From Rotaria sp. Silwood1 (taxonomy: Eukaryota > Rotifera > Eurotatoria > Philodinida > Philodinidae), in assembly GCA_905250075.1 (NCBI GenBank), contig CAJNOP010000002.1, positions 6,189,565 to 6,253,564 on the forward strand: a DNA stretch of 64,000 nucleotides, written 5' to 3'. Numbering within the stretch: the stretch's first letter is position 1; every line of letters begins with the position of its first letter. This document shows, piece after piece, positions 1 through 11,341 of the stretch. The notes below the pieces were generated by a model. It saw only the letters and a list, made by a program, of their open reading frames with translations, had not been told where the DNA came from and made no database searches. A program made the translations under genes and the position numbers.

Positions 1-1200
1 AAACTTTTTCATGGATTGCACACGATCAATCTCTATATGTTTCGCGCATAAAATCTTCTGGAACAGAAAAATTCGTTTTCCACTTTTAAAATTATTTTCT
101 AGAAAACCCTATTCTTCTATACTAAGCGGATAATGTATTGACGATATCCTAATAACAGTTAACGGTCATATGAAAAGCTTTTTATGCATCAATGATAAGT
201 ACAGCTTCCCTAATGAAGTAATATAAATAACTCTCTTAAACAACGGAAAACATTTTTTGGACTTTCGAATCCTTGGAGCGAGTACGAATATAGATTTGCA
301 AAAAAGAAGTCTATTATCCTGTTTTTTTTTGTTTGCAAATTTGAATTTCGAATATTTAGATTTGTTTTATGCGCGAAACTCTAGAATAAATTTGTATATG
401 TTTGAGGCTCATTTCAAAAATAAATTTGTCCTTTTCCTCTTATCTTCCTCTAGTAAGCAGGAGGTCAAAAGATATTTTTTCCATTTATAAAAGAGTTATT
501 CATATCAATCCCTAAGAGATCTTGTGCTAAGTATTAGTACATAAAGTTTTTCATAAGTATGTTGAGTATTGTTAAAATATCGGTTCCTTCATATAGGAGG
601 ATTGGCTATTCTAGGAGGCAATCTTTCAAATTGACAATAAGTTCCAACTGTTCCGAAAGATATTATCTGTTGTAAAACATATGAAGCTTCATTGTGTGCA
701 ACTTTTGAGAAGCTTTTACGTTAACACTTACTTGCTCTGTGGCACAAAGTTGAATACACGAGAATATCATATAGGCAAGAAATAATCTATATTTAACAAA
801 AGGGGCTATTTTGAACTATCAAGAAGACAATGATGAAAGCTATTCATGATAGAAAATTGAAGAATACCTATAATTGTATCGAATTGAGTTTTAAAAAACG
901 TTTGCATAACTGTGGCTTAGAATATGCTATGGATTACAATGTCTATGAGCACCCTATCATATCCTTCAAGTATTATAACCAGTGTATCGACCCTCGGCAC
1001 ATATAAATTTCCAGTGAACGTAACTTCTTATATACCATTCAATGCACTGCATATTGTTATACAAAACTAAGATATAATATCATGTATGGTTCAACATGCG
1101 TCACCAACATCCGATAAAATCCCTTTCTCTGATACACAGCTTGTCTTAGCATTGTGTCAATCTTATAAACGTGTAAAAGAAAAATTTTCAATTATCTTAC
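1..1200. other. Non-coding stretch 3' of the last visible IFT80 exon
   Basis: No reading frame here resembles the missing C-terminal half of IFT80 or any other family I know. The short open frames at 257-490 (+) and 1086-1328 (+) lack family motifs, and the latter is antisense to an IFT80 exon. The most economical reading is a long intron of IFT80 running off the left edge, since another intron of that gene is already about 1.2 kb. A 3'-truncated gene is the alternative. Confidence 0.5.
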
Positions 1201-4200
1201 ATTTTGTATCTGTTGCATCACGAATAGCAATAGTATCAGGACTGATTGAAACAGTATTAGCATTCACGGAATCAGGTTTAGCTGACAGTAATTTCGGTGT
1301 TGAAACAAGTCGACCTTCGTATGAATAAACTGAAATATTGAGCCCATCGGAAAGAAGAAAATATCTACATGACATAAATTAGAAAATAATGATCATACAC
1401 TGTTCTTTTTTATTTTACTTTTCTGCTTGAACAATTAAACTCATGGACATATCACGTAAATCAAATAGAGCTGGATGACCAAGATGTTTACAACTAAATA
1501 AATAATTCAATATTATATTTAATCATGTGGTTTTTTACTTACTTATAAATTAAACCTTGATTACTTGTTAATATAATTAAATAACCAAAACCAACAGACA
1601 TTTTAACAAGACGATCTTTAAGTTCAATTTTATCTTTTAAGTCTGTTTCACAATTGCTTACAGTAATGACTTTTGAATCAGTTAAAATAAATTCTAAATG
1701 ACGCCAATCAAGACGACTAAAACAAAAAGTTTAAAGAATTTTTCTTTTTTCTCTTGACACACAAAATCGTTAATTCTATACCGTTCAATAATATGTCCAA
1801 TTCCTACTCGACCTGTACCACATCCACATGCTAATTGTGTACTATCATTTGACCATGACAAACCAAATACACTACCATCTTTTGGTTTTTCTACTGAATG
1901 ACACCACTAGAATAGAAAAAAAAACAATCTATACACTTCATTACATGGACATTAATTAGAATCATGAAACCAAACTTCTGGCATGGAAAACAGAAGATAT
2001 TGGAATGTTCAATTTAGACACATATTCGTAAAATTGACATTGATTTTGCGGTTACAGATTGCTTTAAAATTGTAAAACAATATCTGTACTGGATTCCTTG
2101 GGCCTGCCACTTCTTATCTAGACTAATATGAGTCTGAAGTAAGATCAACTGTTTTTTTTATTTTAGAATTTCTAGTATGCTATTCATTTCTTCAACATGA
2201 AAGAAATCAATAATACTATCCTTGTTCACAACTTGAGAACTCAATTTTCTCTACCATATGTGTAAACTAAAATTAAACATGCACTAGGACAATTAGTATT
2301 CTCGATAGTTTTTAGATGCGGAATGAATTGAAAATCAGACTGACAGTCAGGGACAATATGTCTGGCGGACTTTGTCTGAGGAAAGGTGTCTTCTAAAACT
2401 TGGCGGAGAATTTTGTGAAAAAGCTCGAAATTTTCTTAGACAAGACATGAAAAGTTGGCGAAACTAGCCTACCACAGCCATTTCCATATTGAGACCTTTG
2501 AAGATATTATTGATTTACAACTAACAACTCGAAATGGATCACTATAATGCAAATATCCCATCTCAAGAAAGAATCTCACTAGGTGTCAAATGATTTTTCA
2601 ATCGAAATGATGTTTATATTTGATGAATAATAATGAGTAATATAAAAGTCTAGATTAGTTTGCTTTTCCAGCCTTTCACTGTTAAGATATCAAAACTTGT
2701 GTGTGTAAAAGCATATTTTGTTACATTTCTAGAAAGAAAATACTAAAGAAGCTAAAATTTGCATAATCAACTAGTCTGATTCAGAACTTTGCTCATACAA
2801 AGCTTGAAGGCTGAATTTTTACATGAATTGAGTAGAGCACAAGTTTTTGTTCAAAAGTTCCGATAAATTTTCGATATTTCAAGATCGAAAGCTCAGAAAA
2901 TCAAATGAATCTAGAATTTTCTATTATTCACTAGTAGTCATCAAATGAACATTGTCTCAGACGAAAAGCGATTTGACATCTGGAGAGGTTTCCTTGGTCG
3001 ATATTGAGAATTGCAAGTCGTTTGCTATTTTCGTTTTGCATTCATTATCATTTGAATAAAATTTATTCATTTTGAAAGAATATTCTATTATAATATACAT
3101 ACACCAGCACTATCGCATAAACGTATTGTATTATAGGAACCAACAGCAAAGTTTGAGCCATCTGGTGCCCATGCAAGACTTGTAATAGGATATTCAAATG
3201 CTTGACTAGCAAATAATTGTCGACCAACTGCATCCCATACCTTTATTTATACAAAAAAATTTCTTAAATAAAAAAAGACAATTGAAAATACATACTTTAT
3301 ATCGACAATCTTCACCACCTGATATAATTAAATTATTAACTGTATTCCAATCACATTTCAAAATAATTTGATCATGTGCTTTCCACTAAATCGAATAGAA
3401 ATTAAAAAAAAACCAGATGTTAACTTATGTTCAAAACAAAATGTCTGATATTTATACCGAATTTTGTTTTGAATTAGGTGAAAGGGGTTTCATAACAAGA
3501 TGTTTTCCTGCACAATAGAGTATTGCATCATTTTCTGCTGACCAACATACACAAAATATTGGTGTTGCTAAATTCAACAAAGAAAATTAAAAAAAAATGA
3601 CAAACTAAAGAATATTAAAAACTTACCTGATTGAACAAGATTCGAACGTAACATGCCGGATCGTGCCCATATTCGAATTTGTCCATCTTCTCCACCTAAA
3701 AAAGAATATTAGATATAAAAAGACAAAAGAAAAAAAAAACAACCTGTCGCAAATTGACTACCATCTGGACTCCATCGAACACATATGGTTGCTCCTCGAT
3801 GTGCTTCAACAGTTTTTTCTATTCGTCCATTTTTATTCACAAAACAAAATTTACCTAAATATCAATCACATAAAAATATTTTTATTTCAAAAAAAAAAAG
3901 AAAACATTAATCTTTTACCATCGCTTGTTGCTAAAACAAAAAGATCTGAACCAATTGTTCGTTTTCCACCTGAAGCTGAACTTGATCCTTGTCCACCACC
4001 ACCACCAGCACTTGCACCTTTTGGTAACCAATGCATATCAAGTGGATAAAGATCTTGTGCTAATTCAGCTACTTTAATCAATTCATTTTGTACAACATTA
4101 TATTTATATATAATATGATCTTCTCCAACGGAATATAAATCATCTGCTGACATCCATCCCACACAATCAACACGATCTGCATGACGAAGTGTTGGTGGAA

Positions 4201-4219
4201 ATGTAAATTTTAGACGCAT
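1201..4219 (-). CDS. IFT80: Intraflagellar transport protein 80 (IFT80), partial
   Basis: WD40 subunit of the IFT-B complex, needed to build cilia. Ten exons on the minus strand: 4219-3919, 3854-3744, 3695-3627, 3567-3458, 3385-3296, 3240-3103, 1906-1782, 1716-1543, 1493-1419, 1364-1201. They join in frame to about 452 residues. Family-typical segments appear in order: [90 protein letters not shown] and [15 protein letters not shown] Gly/Ser-rich insert of about 20 residues (near 67-88) interrupts the first propeller and is not in the vertebrate protein as I know it. The last visible exon ends at a donor (AAAT|gtaaga) at IRDATDTK, in the second propeller, so roughly 300 residues are missing, beyond the window or lost. 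The sixth intron (1907-3102) is far longer than the others and holds no recognisable gene. The start ATG is the first codon of the conserved N-terminus. Confidence 0.93.
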
Positions 4220-4438
4220 TGTTCAATTAAATTATATTGAATATAATTTAGTTTCTTTCTTTTTATTGTTTAAATCAATGATGAACTGTTACCATTATGG
4301 AAGAAAGTTACCTAGTGAGAGACTTTCAAAGGAAGACAATATATTTTATGATTGGATAAAGATTGATCTAATGAGAAAAAATCAATTAATTACGATTGAA
4401 ACTTTGTTCGTTTATTATTCGAAAAACGTTTTATTCCA
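4220..4438. promoter_or_regulatory. Divergent promoter between IFT80 and TMEM170
   Basis: The two start codons lie 219 bp apart head-to-head, so both 5' UTRs and promoters must share this AT-rich interval. I see no ciliary X-box or clear TATA element. The role is inferred from position only. Confidence 0.5.
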
Positions 4439-5519
4439 ATGCCGGAATTGATCAAAGAATTATCATTTCGACGCATTCTTGATTCATTAAAATTAACACC
4501 TACACATCGCCTAGTTGAGTTTAAAGGTAATCCATTATTTCTTTTTTTTATTATATATTTGTTATTAATAATTCTTGTTTCATTTTTTTTGCATATAGAC
4601 ATATGGGCTGAAATATTTCTTTGGTGCTTTATGACATCTATTGTTGTACATTTAATTGCTACTATAATTGCTATTATATCATTAAGAAGTCATAAAATTG
4701 GACGTTGGTATGCGATATTTATTTTTTTAGCTGGAATTATAACTCCAATCATTCCATCAGCTCTTACAAGTAAATATATTTAAGAGTGTATCCTTCCTTT
4801 TTCTAGTTCATGAAGGTGAAACAACCAACCCATATGAAAATATTTACAGCAAACAGACTACTTAAAATAAGAAGACACATTACCAAGGGAAAAAATATGA
4901 ACAAAGTTTTGTAGAAAACATGATTTTCTCATAGAACTATATCGAGTCCGCTTACGATTTCCATCAAACTTTGTCCGATCAGACTGAAATTTTGATGCCA
5001 GCTACTTATAAGTTTTCTCCAGCGATGTAATCGACTGTTTTTATTTCGCACTTCATGATTTGGATTTATAGAGTGCTAAACGTCAGCACCTTGGTTTAGG
5101 ATCCGAACATTTACGTATTTGTCTCATAAGAAAAGAAAATGTCACATTTAAAAAAAAAACACTTTAAAATCACCGTATGAGATATAATATTAGGTATTTC
5201 AAAAAGAAATTTTCAGCCCGATTGAACTAAGAAGACAGGGTTCGTCTTCTTATTTTAGGTGCTCTATTTATAGTAAATATTTCATTCAAATCCGTTGTTT
5301 CTTTTTTCGAGAACCAGAAATGATCGAAAATACAAGAATAGATTTAAACCGAAATAGAAAAACTATTCCTAATTATGTTTATTTCTAGGTGCACTTCTTT
5401 CAGCTATATTTTATGCTGCTTCAGTAGAAACAAAACCTTTCTTTTGTTTCATACTTGGTATTGGACAAACTGGTGTTATACTTTTCTTCTCTTTTGTCAA
5501 AATCTTATCTACATTATGA
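4439..5519 (+). CDS. TMEM170: Transmembrane protein 170 (TMEM170A/B family)
   Basis: Three exons (4439-4526, 4599-4769, 5389-5519) give 129 residues; vertebrate TMEM170A is about 144. Family signatures are WAEIFLWCFMTSIVVHL, SLRSHKIGRWYAIFIFLAG, ITPIIPSALTSALLSA and the C-terminal LGIGQTGVILFFSFVKILSTL region, where human TMEM170A has a very similar GTGQTF/RILATL end. Three hydrophobic segments cover most of exons 2 and 3. In vertebrates the protein acts in ER sheet and nuclear envelope/pore organisation. Exon 1 encodes a weakly conserved hydrophilic N-terminus, and the ATG at 4439 is the only one in frame that gives a sensible length. The second intron (4770-5388) is 619 bp, long for this genome. 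Confidence 0.9.
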
Positions 5520-5868
5520 TTAACATCATTATTGAAGTCAATTATTTTTTATTTTTCGTGCATTTATTTATCAAAGAAGCATTTTCAAAATTCCAGTATC
5601 TGTATTTTTGTTGTAAGAGTTAATCAAATAAGATTAAATTTCAAAACATATGATAACAAAGGGTTGTTTCTAATTTATCTCTATTTTCTGTATAGAAAAA
5701 AGCTTTTTATGTAATATTATTTTTTATTTATATATATACGTGTTTAAATACAAAAAAAAAGATCGGCCTGATTGAATATGTTATCTAAAGGTTGCAACAA
5801 ATATTTACTTATGCGTGAATAACAATTGAAAAAAATTAACTGGTTCTTCTGACATTTATACGACTTGA

Positions 5869-6462
5869 TTATTGAGCAAAACCACCCTGAACCGGCTGTT
5901 GTGAATATCCAGGTTGTGGTTGAGGAATCATTTGATGTAGGTGCTGAGGAGCAGCAGACATCGCAGTAGGTTGTGAATAAGGCATCATGGATTGTTGCGG
6001 AGTAACAGTCGCCATGTTAGGTTGTTGTGGAGACATCATTGGCTGTTGAGGCGGTACAGGAACCATATTAGGTTGTTCGGGAGGCATCATTGGCTGTTGA
6101 GGCGGTACAGGAACCATAATAGGTTGTTCTGGAGGCATCATTGGCTGTTGAGGAGGTACAGGAACCATAATAGGTTGTTCAGGAGGCATCATTGGCTGTT
6201 GAGGAGGTACAGGAACCATAATAGGTTGTTGGGAAGGCATCATGGGTTGCTGTACCGGTGCAAAACCTTGCCCTTGTTGCACTGGCTGTTGAATGGATAC
6301 AGGTTGAACCGCGGGTTGTTGTTGAGCTGCTGATACCACTGGGTGTGGTTGCGGTTGAACATATCCCTGTGGTACGGGCATTTGTTGTGGAAGAGGCTGA
6401 GAAGATGGTTGTCCTCCTTGCTGGCTTTGTGGCGCTAGCATTTTGCGTATATGTGCACCCAT
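5869..6462 (-). CDS. Hypothetical Pro/Gln/Met-rich low-complexity protein
   Basis: A single open frame of 197 residues, almost entirely Pro, Gln, Met, Val and Ala. The middle (about residues 75-145) is built from a 17-residue unit (PPQQPMMPPEQPIMVPV-like) repeated about four times, with degenerate flanking units. There is no signal peptide, membrane segment or known domain. The high GC content relative to its surroundings and the in-frame repeat support a real coding exon, and the repeat length of 51 bp keeps frame. The antisense frame at 5992-6333 is a shadow of the repeat. I cannot tell whether an upstream exon exists. The composition suggests a structural, secreted or prion-like sticky protein, but this is only a suggestion. 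Confidence 0.6.
   Translation of the reverse strand: MGAHIRKMLAPQSQQGGQPSSQPLPQQMPVPQGYVQPQPHPVVSAAQQQPAVQPVSIQQPVQQGQGFAPVQQPMMPSQQPIMVPVPPQQPMMPPEQPIMVPVPPQQPMMPPEQPIMVPVPPQQPMMPPEQPNMVPVPPQQPMMSPQQPNMATVTPQQSMMPYSQPTAMSAAPQHLHQMIPQPQPGYSQQPVQGGFAQ
6032..6235. repeat. 51-bp tandem repeat, about four units
   Basis: Units start at 6032, 6083, 6134 and 6185, exactly 51 bp apart, each beginning with g(a/g)catcattggctgttg on the + strand. Units differ by only a few substitutions. It lies inside the Pro/Gln-rich coding frame and adds 17 residues per unit. Confidence 0.92.
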
Positions 6463-6763
6463 TATAATTTTTTCAGAGAAATATAGCTGTTGGAAAATAG
6501 ATAAATGATTAATGAAGATATGACGATATAATATGAATATTTATGATCATGAAAGCAAGAATCACTCATGCATATCATATTTTTTGTTATTTCAATGCAC
6601 GTGCTTAAACGAGCACTCGAAAGATGAGACACCATGACGTAGTTATTATTTAGTGCGTTGTAAAGATAAAGTGCAGAACAACAAACTCTCACTATCTATT
6701 GATTATAATTACACAAATCTGTTGTAAGTTTATGAGTGTGGTCTATCTTTTTATAAACTATTT

Positions 6764-7050
6764 CGTTTCATAAGTTTTGGCAAGGGTTGATGATCAATTG
6801 TGAATTTATATGCACTTCTACGGTTTTCTGTGTTTATAAACTCTAGTTGAGTAGTATACGAATGAAATAAATCGTCAAGCGAAAATGTTTCTTGTTTTAC
6901 AGTTGAGTTTAAAATATGCAATGACACACCCTTCACCTTAAGGTTAATTCCATTCATGTACCGAAAAAAAAGGTTTATGATCTCCGAAAACAATATAAGG
7001 ATATCTGAATTTAAAATGGATCATAAATTTTTGCCAATTTTTATGAAGAT
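6764..7050. repeat. Foldback element with ~100 bp diverged arms
   Basis: The reverse complement of 6764-6866 resembles 6951-7050. Both arms contain a ttcatGTAcc/cgTATac-like start, a tttat(g/a)a...gaaaac core and a ccttgccaa..tttatgaa end. A third, single copy lies at 53531-53630. Read in the matching frame, the three copies share a peptide pattern of the form F(I/M)xxEN...DH(K/Q)xLPxxMK, so the repeat may derive from coding sequence. No terminal inverted repeat or target-site duplication was identified. Confidence 0.6.
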
Positions 7051-7060
7051 AGAAGGTTTA

Positions 7061-9074
7061 TGTCACAGTAATAAACAGATAGTGATGATTGTGTATTTTG
7101 TACTTATTTTTTACAATCTATCTAGAATTTACGTTTGTATAAATTTATAAACGACATCTGCCGTTGTGATATAATCGGATATTATTTGTAAAAAATAAAC
7201 TCTGACTAAAATAAACTTCATTCATTTAGATTGAAATTTTGATGATAATTAATAGTCAGACTAATTTCATCAGTAGTATTTTCAATTTGATCATAGAATT
7301 TAAATTTAAACAAACTACATTTATTCTATTTGAAGTATGAGTTTTAATAGATAAATTTTCATTCGTAAGACGTATAAATATATTTTCATGACCATTAAGA
7401 TTATACATTTACGTAGCTATAGAAATAAAATATTTTAATGCAAGGTATTATGCAGATGTGTTGTCATATTCGATTAAATAAAGCTCTGTTCGCTCATTAG
7501 AATAAAAAATTATTGATTATTCTCTAATCATGTCATAATTCATCATTTGATACTAGCTCATTTTATTATTGTAATATTGCAGACTTGACATTTGTTTGAT
7601 TAATAATGAATGACCTATTTAGTAAATATTAAAATACGGCATAGTTCGTTCGATTCAACAGTCATATTCAGAAAAATATAATTGATTTTTTATTGATGTT
7701 TATGACTTCAACAATATTAGTAATATGAGAAAAACAAAACTCACATGGGCAAAAATGATAAATATTTGTCTTTACATCTATCTGCACATATATTATAAAA
7801 AAAAACAATGGATTAGTTTGCAGAGGAAATACGTCATGCATTATTATTTACATCTTTGATCAACTATCATGAGACGTTTCTATTATCAAGAAAAGAATTA
7901 TCATGAGATTTTTTTTATTTAACTTTCATCGACGTTTACATAGGACATTTTCTCATATCTGTCGAGTACCACTTATATTTACTTTATCTATATGAAACCT
8001 ATTATTGAAAATGATGCATAATCAGTACTGATTTAATACTACTTTTTTATAAATGAAATAAACAACAAATAGTAAATGAGTCAATATGCAGTAACTATAT
8101 CGTTTGATTCTGGTTTTTGTCTTATCATGCAAATCACTTGTGTTCGTGTCAGGAAAAACAAAAAACAGAACAAAGACTATGACAATTGTTATTGGATTAA
8201 GACCACTGTCACATAAATCATAATTACAATTGTTTTCTGTTAATTCTTCAATGCAAAAATTTCTATTATCAAAGATAATAAATAAAAAAAGGATGCTGTT
8301 TTGCTATTTTTTGACAGACTACAAAAAGTATTATGGCATAGCATCGTTATTGATTATTATTATTTTTTTTATCTAATGACGTCTCGTAGTATTAATTGAT
8401 CTCTAGATAATCAGTTAAAATAGCATGTTGCATCCTTTAGGGTAAAGTGTAGTTGACATACGAAAATATTTTCTTGGTTCGTAGATAAGAGGTGCATAGC
8501 ACTCTGATTGACTATCACTATAACACGTAATGAAAATAAAAACATCGATAAAAAAAATGGTTGTTTTCGAAAATAAGTAAGAAATGAAAGAATGTCGCTT
8601 GTTTTTTTTCTTACCAAAAGACTAAGGAAAGAAAGGATAACTATACCGACATAGTGACTAGCGAACAGCCACAATAGTAAAGTCAACTTTGCTCTATAGC
8701 ACTTGTCGATTATTTTTTGCGTAAAAGGAAGAGAAGAAGAAGAAAAAAAATACGACTTGTAGCGCATCTTGTAGCATATTCAACGAAGAGTATAATATCA
8801 AGAATGCTTCTTCTAGACATGCTATAACTATCGAAATAAAATTAAATAATATCGTTAGTGTTACTATGTGGAAACACCAATGCCTTTACTTAATTTAGTT
8901 TTAATTCCCGTTATATATTTGATCTCCGACATGAACGCACTCTTACTCATGAGATAAACGAGAAACTAGAAGAAAAGTATAAGAACAATAAGAAAGAAAA
9001 AAGTAAATGAAGAAGAGAGCATTTATTATTTCTCTTTATATACTTATAACCGAAGCACTTTTATTTAATTCATA
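7061..9074. other. Intergenic, no gene seen
   Basis: AT-rich sequence with frequent stops in all frames. A 118-codon frame at 8411-8767 (-) has no recognisable motif and a composition like the rest of the spacer. I see no RNA gene or clear repeat. Confidence 0.5.
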
Positions 9075-9104
9075 GGAATCTTTTTTTTATTTTATTATAG
9101 AAGA
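9075..9104 (+). promoter_or_regulatory. Splice acceptor just upstream of the start codon
   Basis: A T-rich tract ending in attatag lies 4 bases before the ATG at 9105. It is either the 3' end of a 5' UTR intron or a spliced-leader trans-splice acceptor. Bdelloid rotifers are known to trans-splice. The sequence alone cannot separate the two. Confidence 0.45.
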
Positions 9105-9887
9105 ATGAGTGAAAACAAATCAGCATCAAATAATATTAATGGTAATAATGGTAATAATGGTAACTTTTATGAAAATGGTAGACAAACGGGACCGTTTTCT
9201 CATAGACGTTGGTCTCATGCACTTGCACTTGCTGACCAACTGCGTCATAATACACAAGCTAAAAAAAATGAACAATTACGACAATATGCGTTTGATATTC
9301 CATCAGCTGATGCTCACGAACCAAGTACTGTAGCATCGATTGAAGCACAAACTGATCATATTAATTCTTTTCAAAACGAACTATTAGTTGCCAACATTGG
9401 TAACTTTAGTTTGGATAGTTTAACTGAATATTTTCTTAATTTAAAACATACATTTAATCAAATGCTTGAACTTGACAAAAATGATATGCAACAAATAACA
9501 TTAGCAACATCAATAACAAAAACGGCTTTATTAATTGTTTTACGTACAGCAGAATATATTGCTGACATTGTAACAAAGGGGACGAGAAGCTTTCCAACAT
9601 TAAATTCTCTTATTTCATATATTCGTTCCTGTCATAACGAATTACCTATACATGGTCGTCTTCTTGTTGATTGGTATGAGGCTTCACAGGTATTAGATTT
9701 ACTTCTTGCTGATGCTGATTGGCTTGTACAACCACGAAAAGCATATTGGGCTATGCAAGTATGCAATGAAACATTAGCTTGGGCCCGTGTAGTTTTTAAT
9801 GAAAATTATTTTAAAACATCTATGGGACGACCGATATTCGATCGAGATGATAGCGTGTTTTTTAATGACGCACTGGATCAAGAATGA
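9105..9887 (+). CDS. Unrecognised intronless gene, 260 residues
   Basis: A single open frame with strong coding character (codon bias like the neighbours, no in-frame stops). I do not recognise the family. The N-terminus is low complexity and Asn/Gly-rich (about residues 8-22), followed by QTGPFSHRRWSHALALADQL. The rest (about 90-260) looks mainly alpha-helical, with hydrophobic heptad-like stretches and several Trp residues. There is no signal peptide, membrane span or zinc-binding pattern. The start is fixed by a splice acceptor 4 bases upstream. It could be a rotifer-specific protein or a very diverged member of a helical scaffold family. Confidence 0.75.
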   Translation: MSENKSASNNINGNNGNNGNFYENGRQTGPFSHRRWSHALALADQLRHNTQAKKNEQLRQYAFDIPSADAHEPSTVASIEAQTDHINSFQNELLVANIGNFSLDSLTEYFLNLKHTFNQMLELDKNDMQQITLATSITKTALLIVLRTAEYIADIVTKGTRSFPTLNSLISYIRSCHNELPIHGRLLVDWYEASQVLDLLLADADWLVQPRKAYWAMQVCNETLAWARVVFNENYFKTSMGRPIFDRDDSVFFNDALDQE

Positions 9888-10103
9888 TATTTATTGATTA
9901 TATATGTATATGTCTATTTTTTATCGTGAGTTTTTCATCCCATTTAATCACGTTTGAATAGACAAGATTAAATTAAATATATTTATGGTTATTCATAGAC
10001 TAATCGTATTTAGCTTAAGGAAAGATCTTATAATATGAAAAAAGAAAAAAATATATCAGTCAAAAAGAAAAACATATACATTTTCTATAGTTCTTTGTTC
10101 TTA

Positions 10104-11116
10104 TTAGATATTGCTTTTTTTAAATGATCCCACTGGTTCTGGATCAAAGTTCATCTTTAATGGTTTTTCTTTTGTAACAGTAATGTTAGATGTGGGTGAT
10201 GATGATGATGATGATGATGGTTGAGTAGGTTTGGTAGGATCACTTGTTGGCGGTTTAGTCATATCAAGAAAACCTGCATTAGCTTCATCATCAACTGGAA
10301 AAACAGTAAATGCATTCGTATAAACAATTGCAGACGGAACCATTACAATACCACCTGCAATATGAACACAAATGCTCTTGATATTCTCTTATAATAGAAG
10401 AAAATTCTTCACTTACGATCTTTCGTTTTTAGATGCACATATCGAATATCGATAAAATGGACGAGACCTTTATTTTCAAGAGATAATATTCAATAGAACG
10501 TAACGTAGACTAAAACCAATATAAATTTACCTTCAATTCCACCACCACTTCCATGAATTTTAATTCGACATCCTCGAACAAATGGTTTATTAATAACAAG
10601 AAAAATACCTGCTATAAAATTTGTTGCTACTTCTTTAAGCGCAAAACCAATTGTAAAACCTGTTATACCAATACCAGCTAATAATGGTTTAGTATCAACA
10701 CCAAGTGTTCCAAGTGTAGTAATACCAATAAACGCATAGATTGTTACTGTAGCTGTTTTTGATAATAATCGAGCTAAATCCTCATCTTCAATAATATGTG
10801 AACGAAGAAAAAAATGTTCTATTTTTGGAGCAAGAGCAAGAAAACGCTTTACTCGTTGCATAGTTGTTAATGGTACTGGAGGTGGAGTTATTGGTTTTGT
10901 GTAATTTGATGGTTCAGCTTTTCCTCTGAACCAACGAAAAAATCGACGTAGACGGCCGGGTGGTCGTTCATTTGATGTACTTTGAGCTAAATAACGATTA
11001 TGTTGTTGAGACGTATATATTAGTTGATTATTGTATGATGCTACTAAACATCGACTTGCAATATTAGAAGTATTTAGAGTACGTCTAGAAATTGCAAGCA
11101 ATGGTCGACAATACAT
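10104..11116 (-). CDS. MscS-family mechanosensitive ion channel, probably mitochondrial
   Basis: Three exons (11116-10531, 10467-10417, 10354-10104) give 295 residues. The first ~65 residues are rich in Arg, Ser, Thr and hydrophobics and poor in acids, like a mitochondrial presequence. A membrane helix at about 118-139 is followed by the MscS pore-helix region at about 143-178 (LLAGIGITGFTIGFALKEVA then FIAGIFLVINKPF), the hallmark of the family. The beta domain follows as G-I-E-G, then VHFIDIRYVHLKTKDRG and VMVPSAIVYTNAFTVF, matching the bacterial and plant MSL pattern. The C-terminus is a short Ser/Pro/Thr-rich tail. Two spliceosomal introns with family residues conserved across both joins show it is a resident nuclear gene, not contamination. 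MscS proteins gate in response to membrane tension; in plants and some protists they occur in organelles. They are not a standard animal family, which suggests horizontal acquisition. Confidence 0.88.
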
Positions 11117-11341
11117 ATCCAGAGCTACGATACAAATCGTAATCTAACCCAAAAAAAACAAAAATAAAAAAGATTTAACAATACTATATTTCTTTAATTT
11201 TCAAAATAGGAATATATATATCGCTTTAGTTCTTTGCTTTCTTTTATCTTTATTTCATCTAAATATGAAAACAATTAAACCAAAAGAAATAAAAACTACG
11301 CATATCTGTGAATAAAGAAATATATATATATAAATATTAGT

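Noticed and set aside
5992..6333. 113-codon + strand frame rich in Arg/His/Leu
   Set aside because: It is the antisense shadow of the 51-bp repeat in the Pro/Gln protein; any frame of an in-phase repeat stays open.
8411..8767. 118-codon minus-strand hydrophobic frame
   Set aside because: AT-rich translation with no motif, no splice partner and composition like the spacer.
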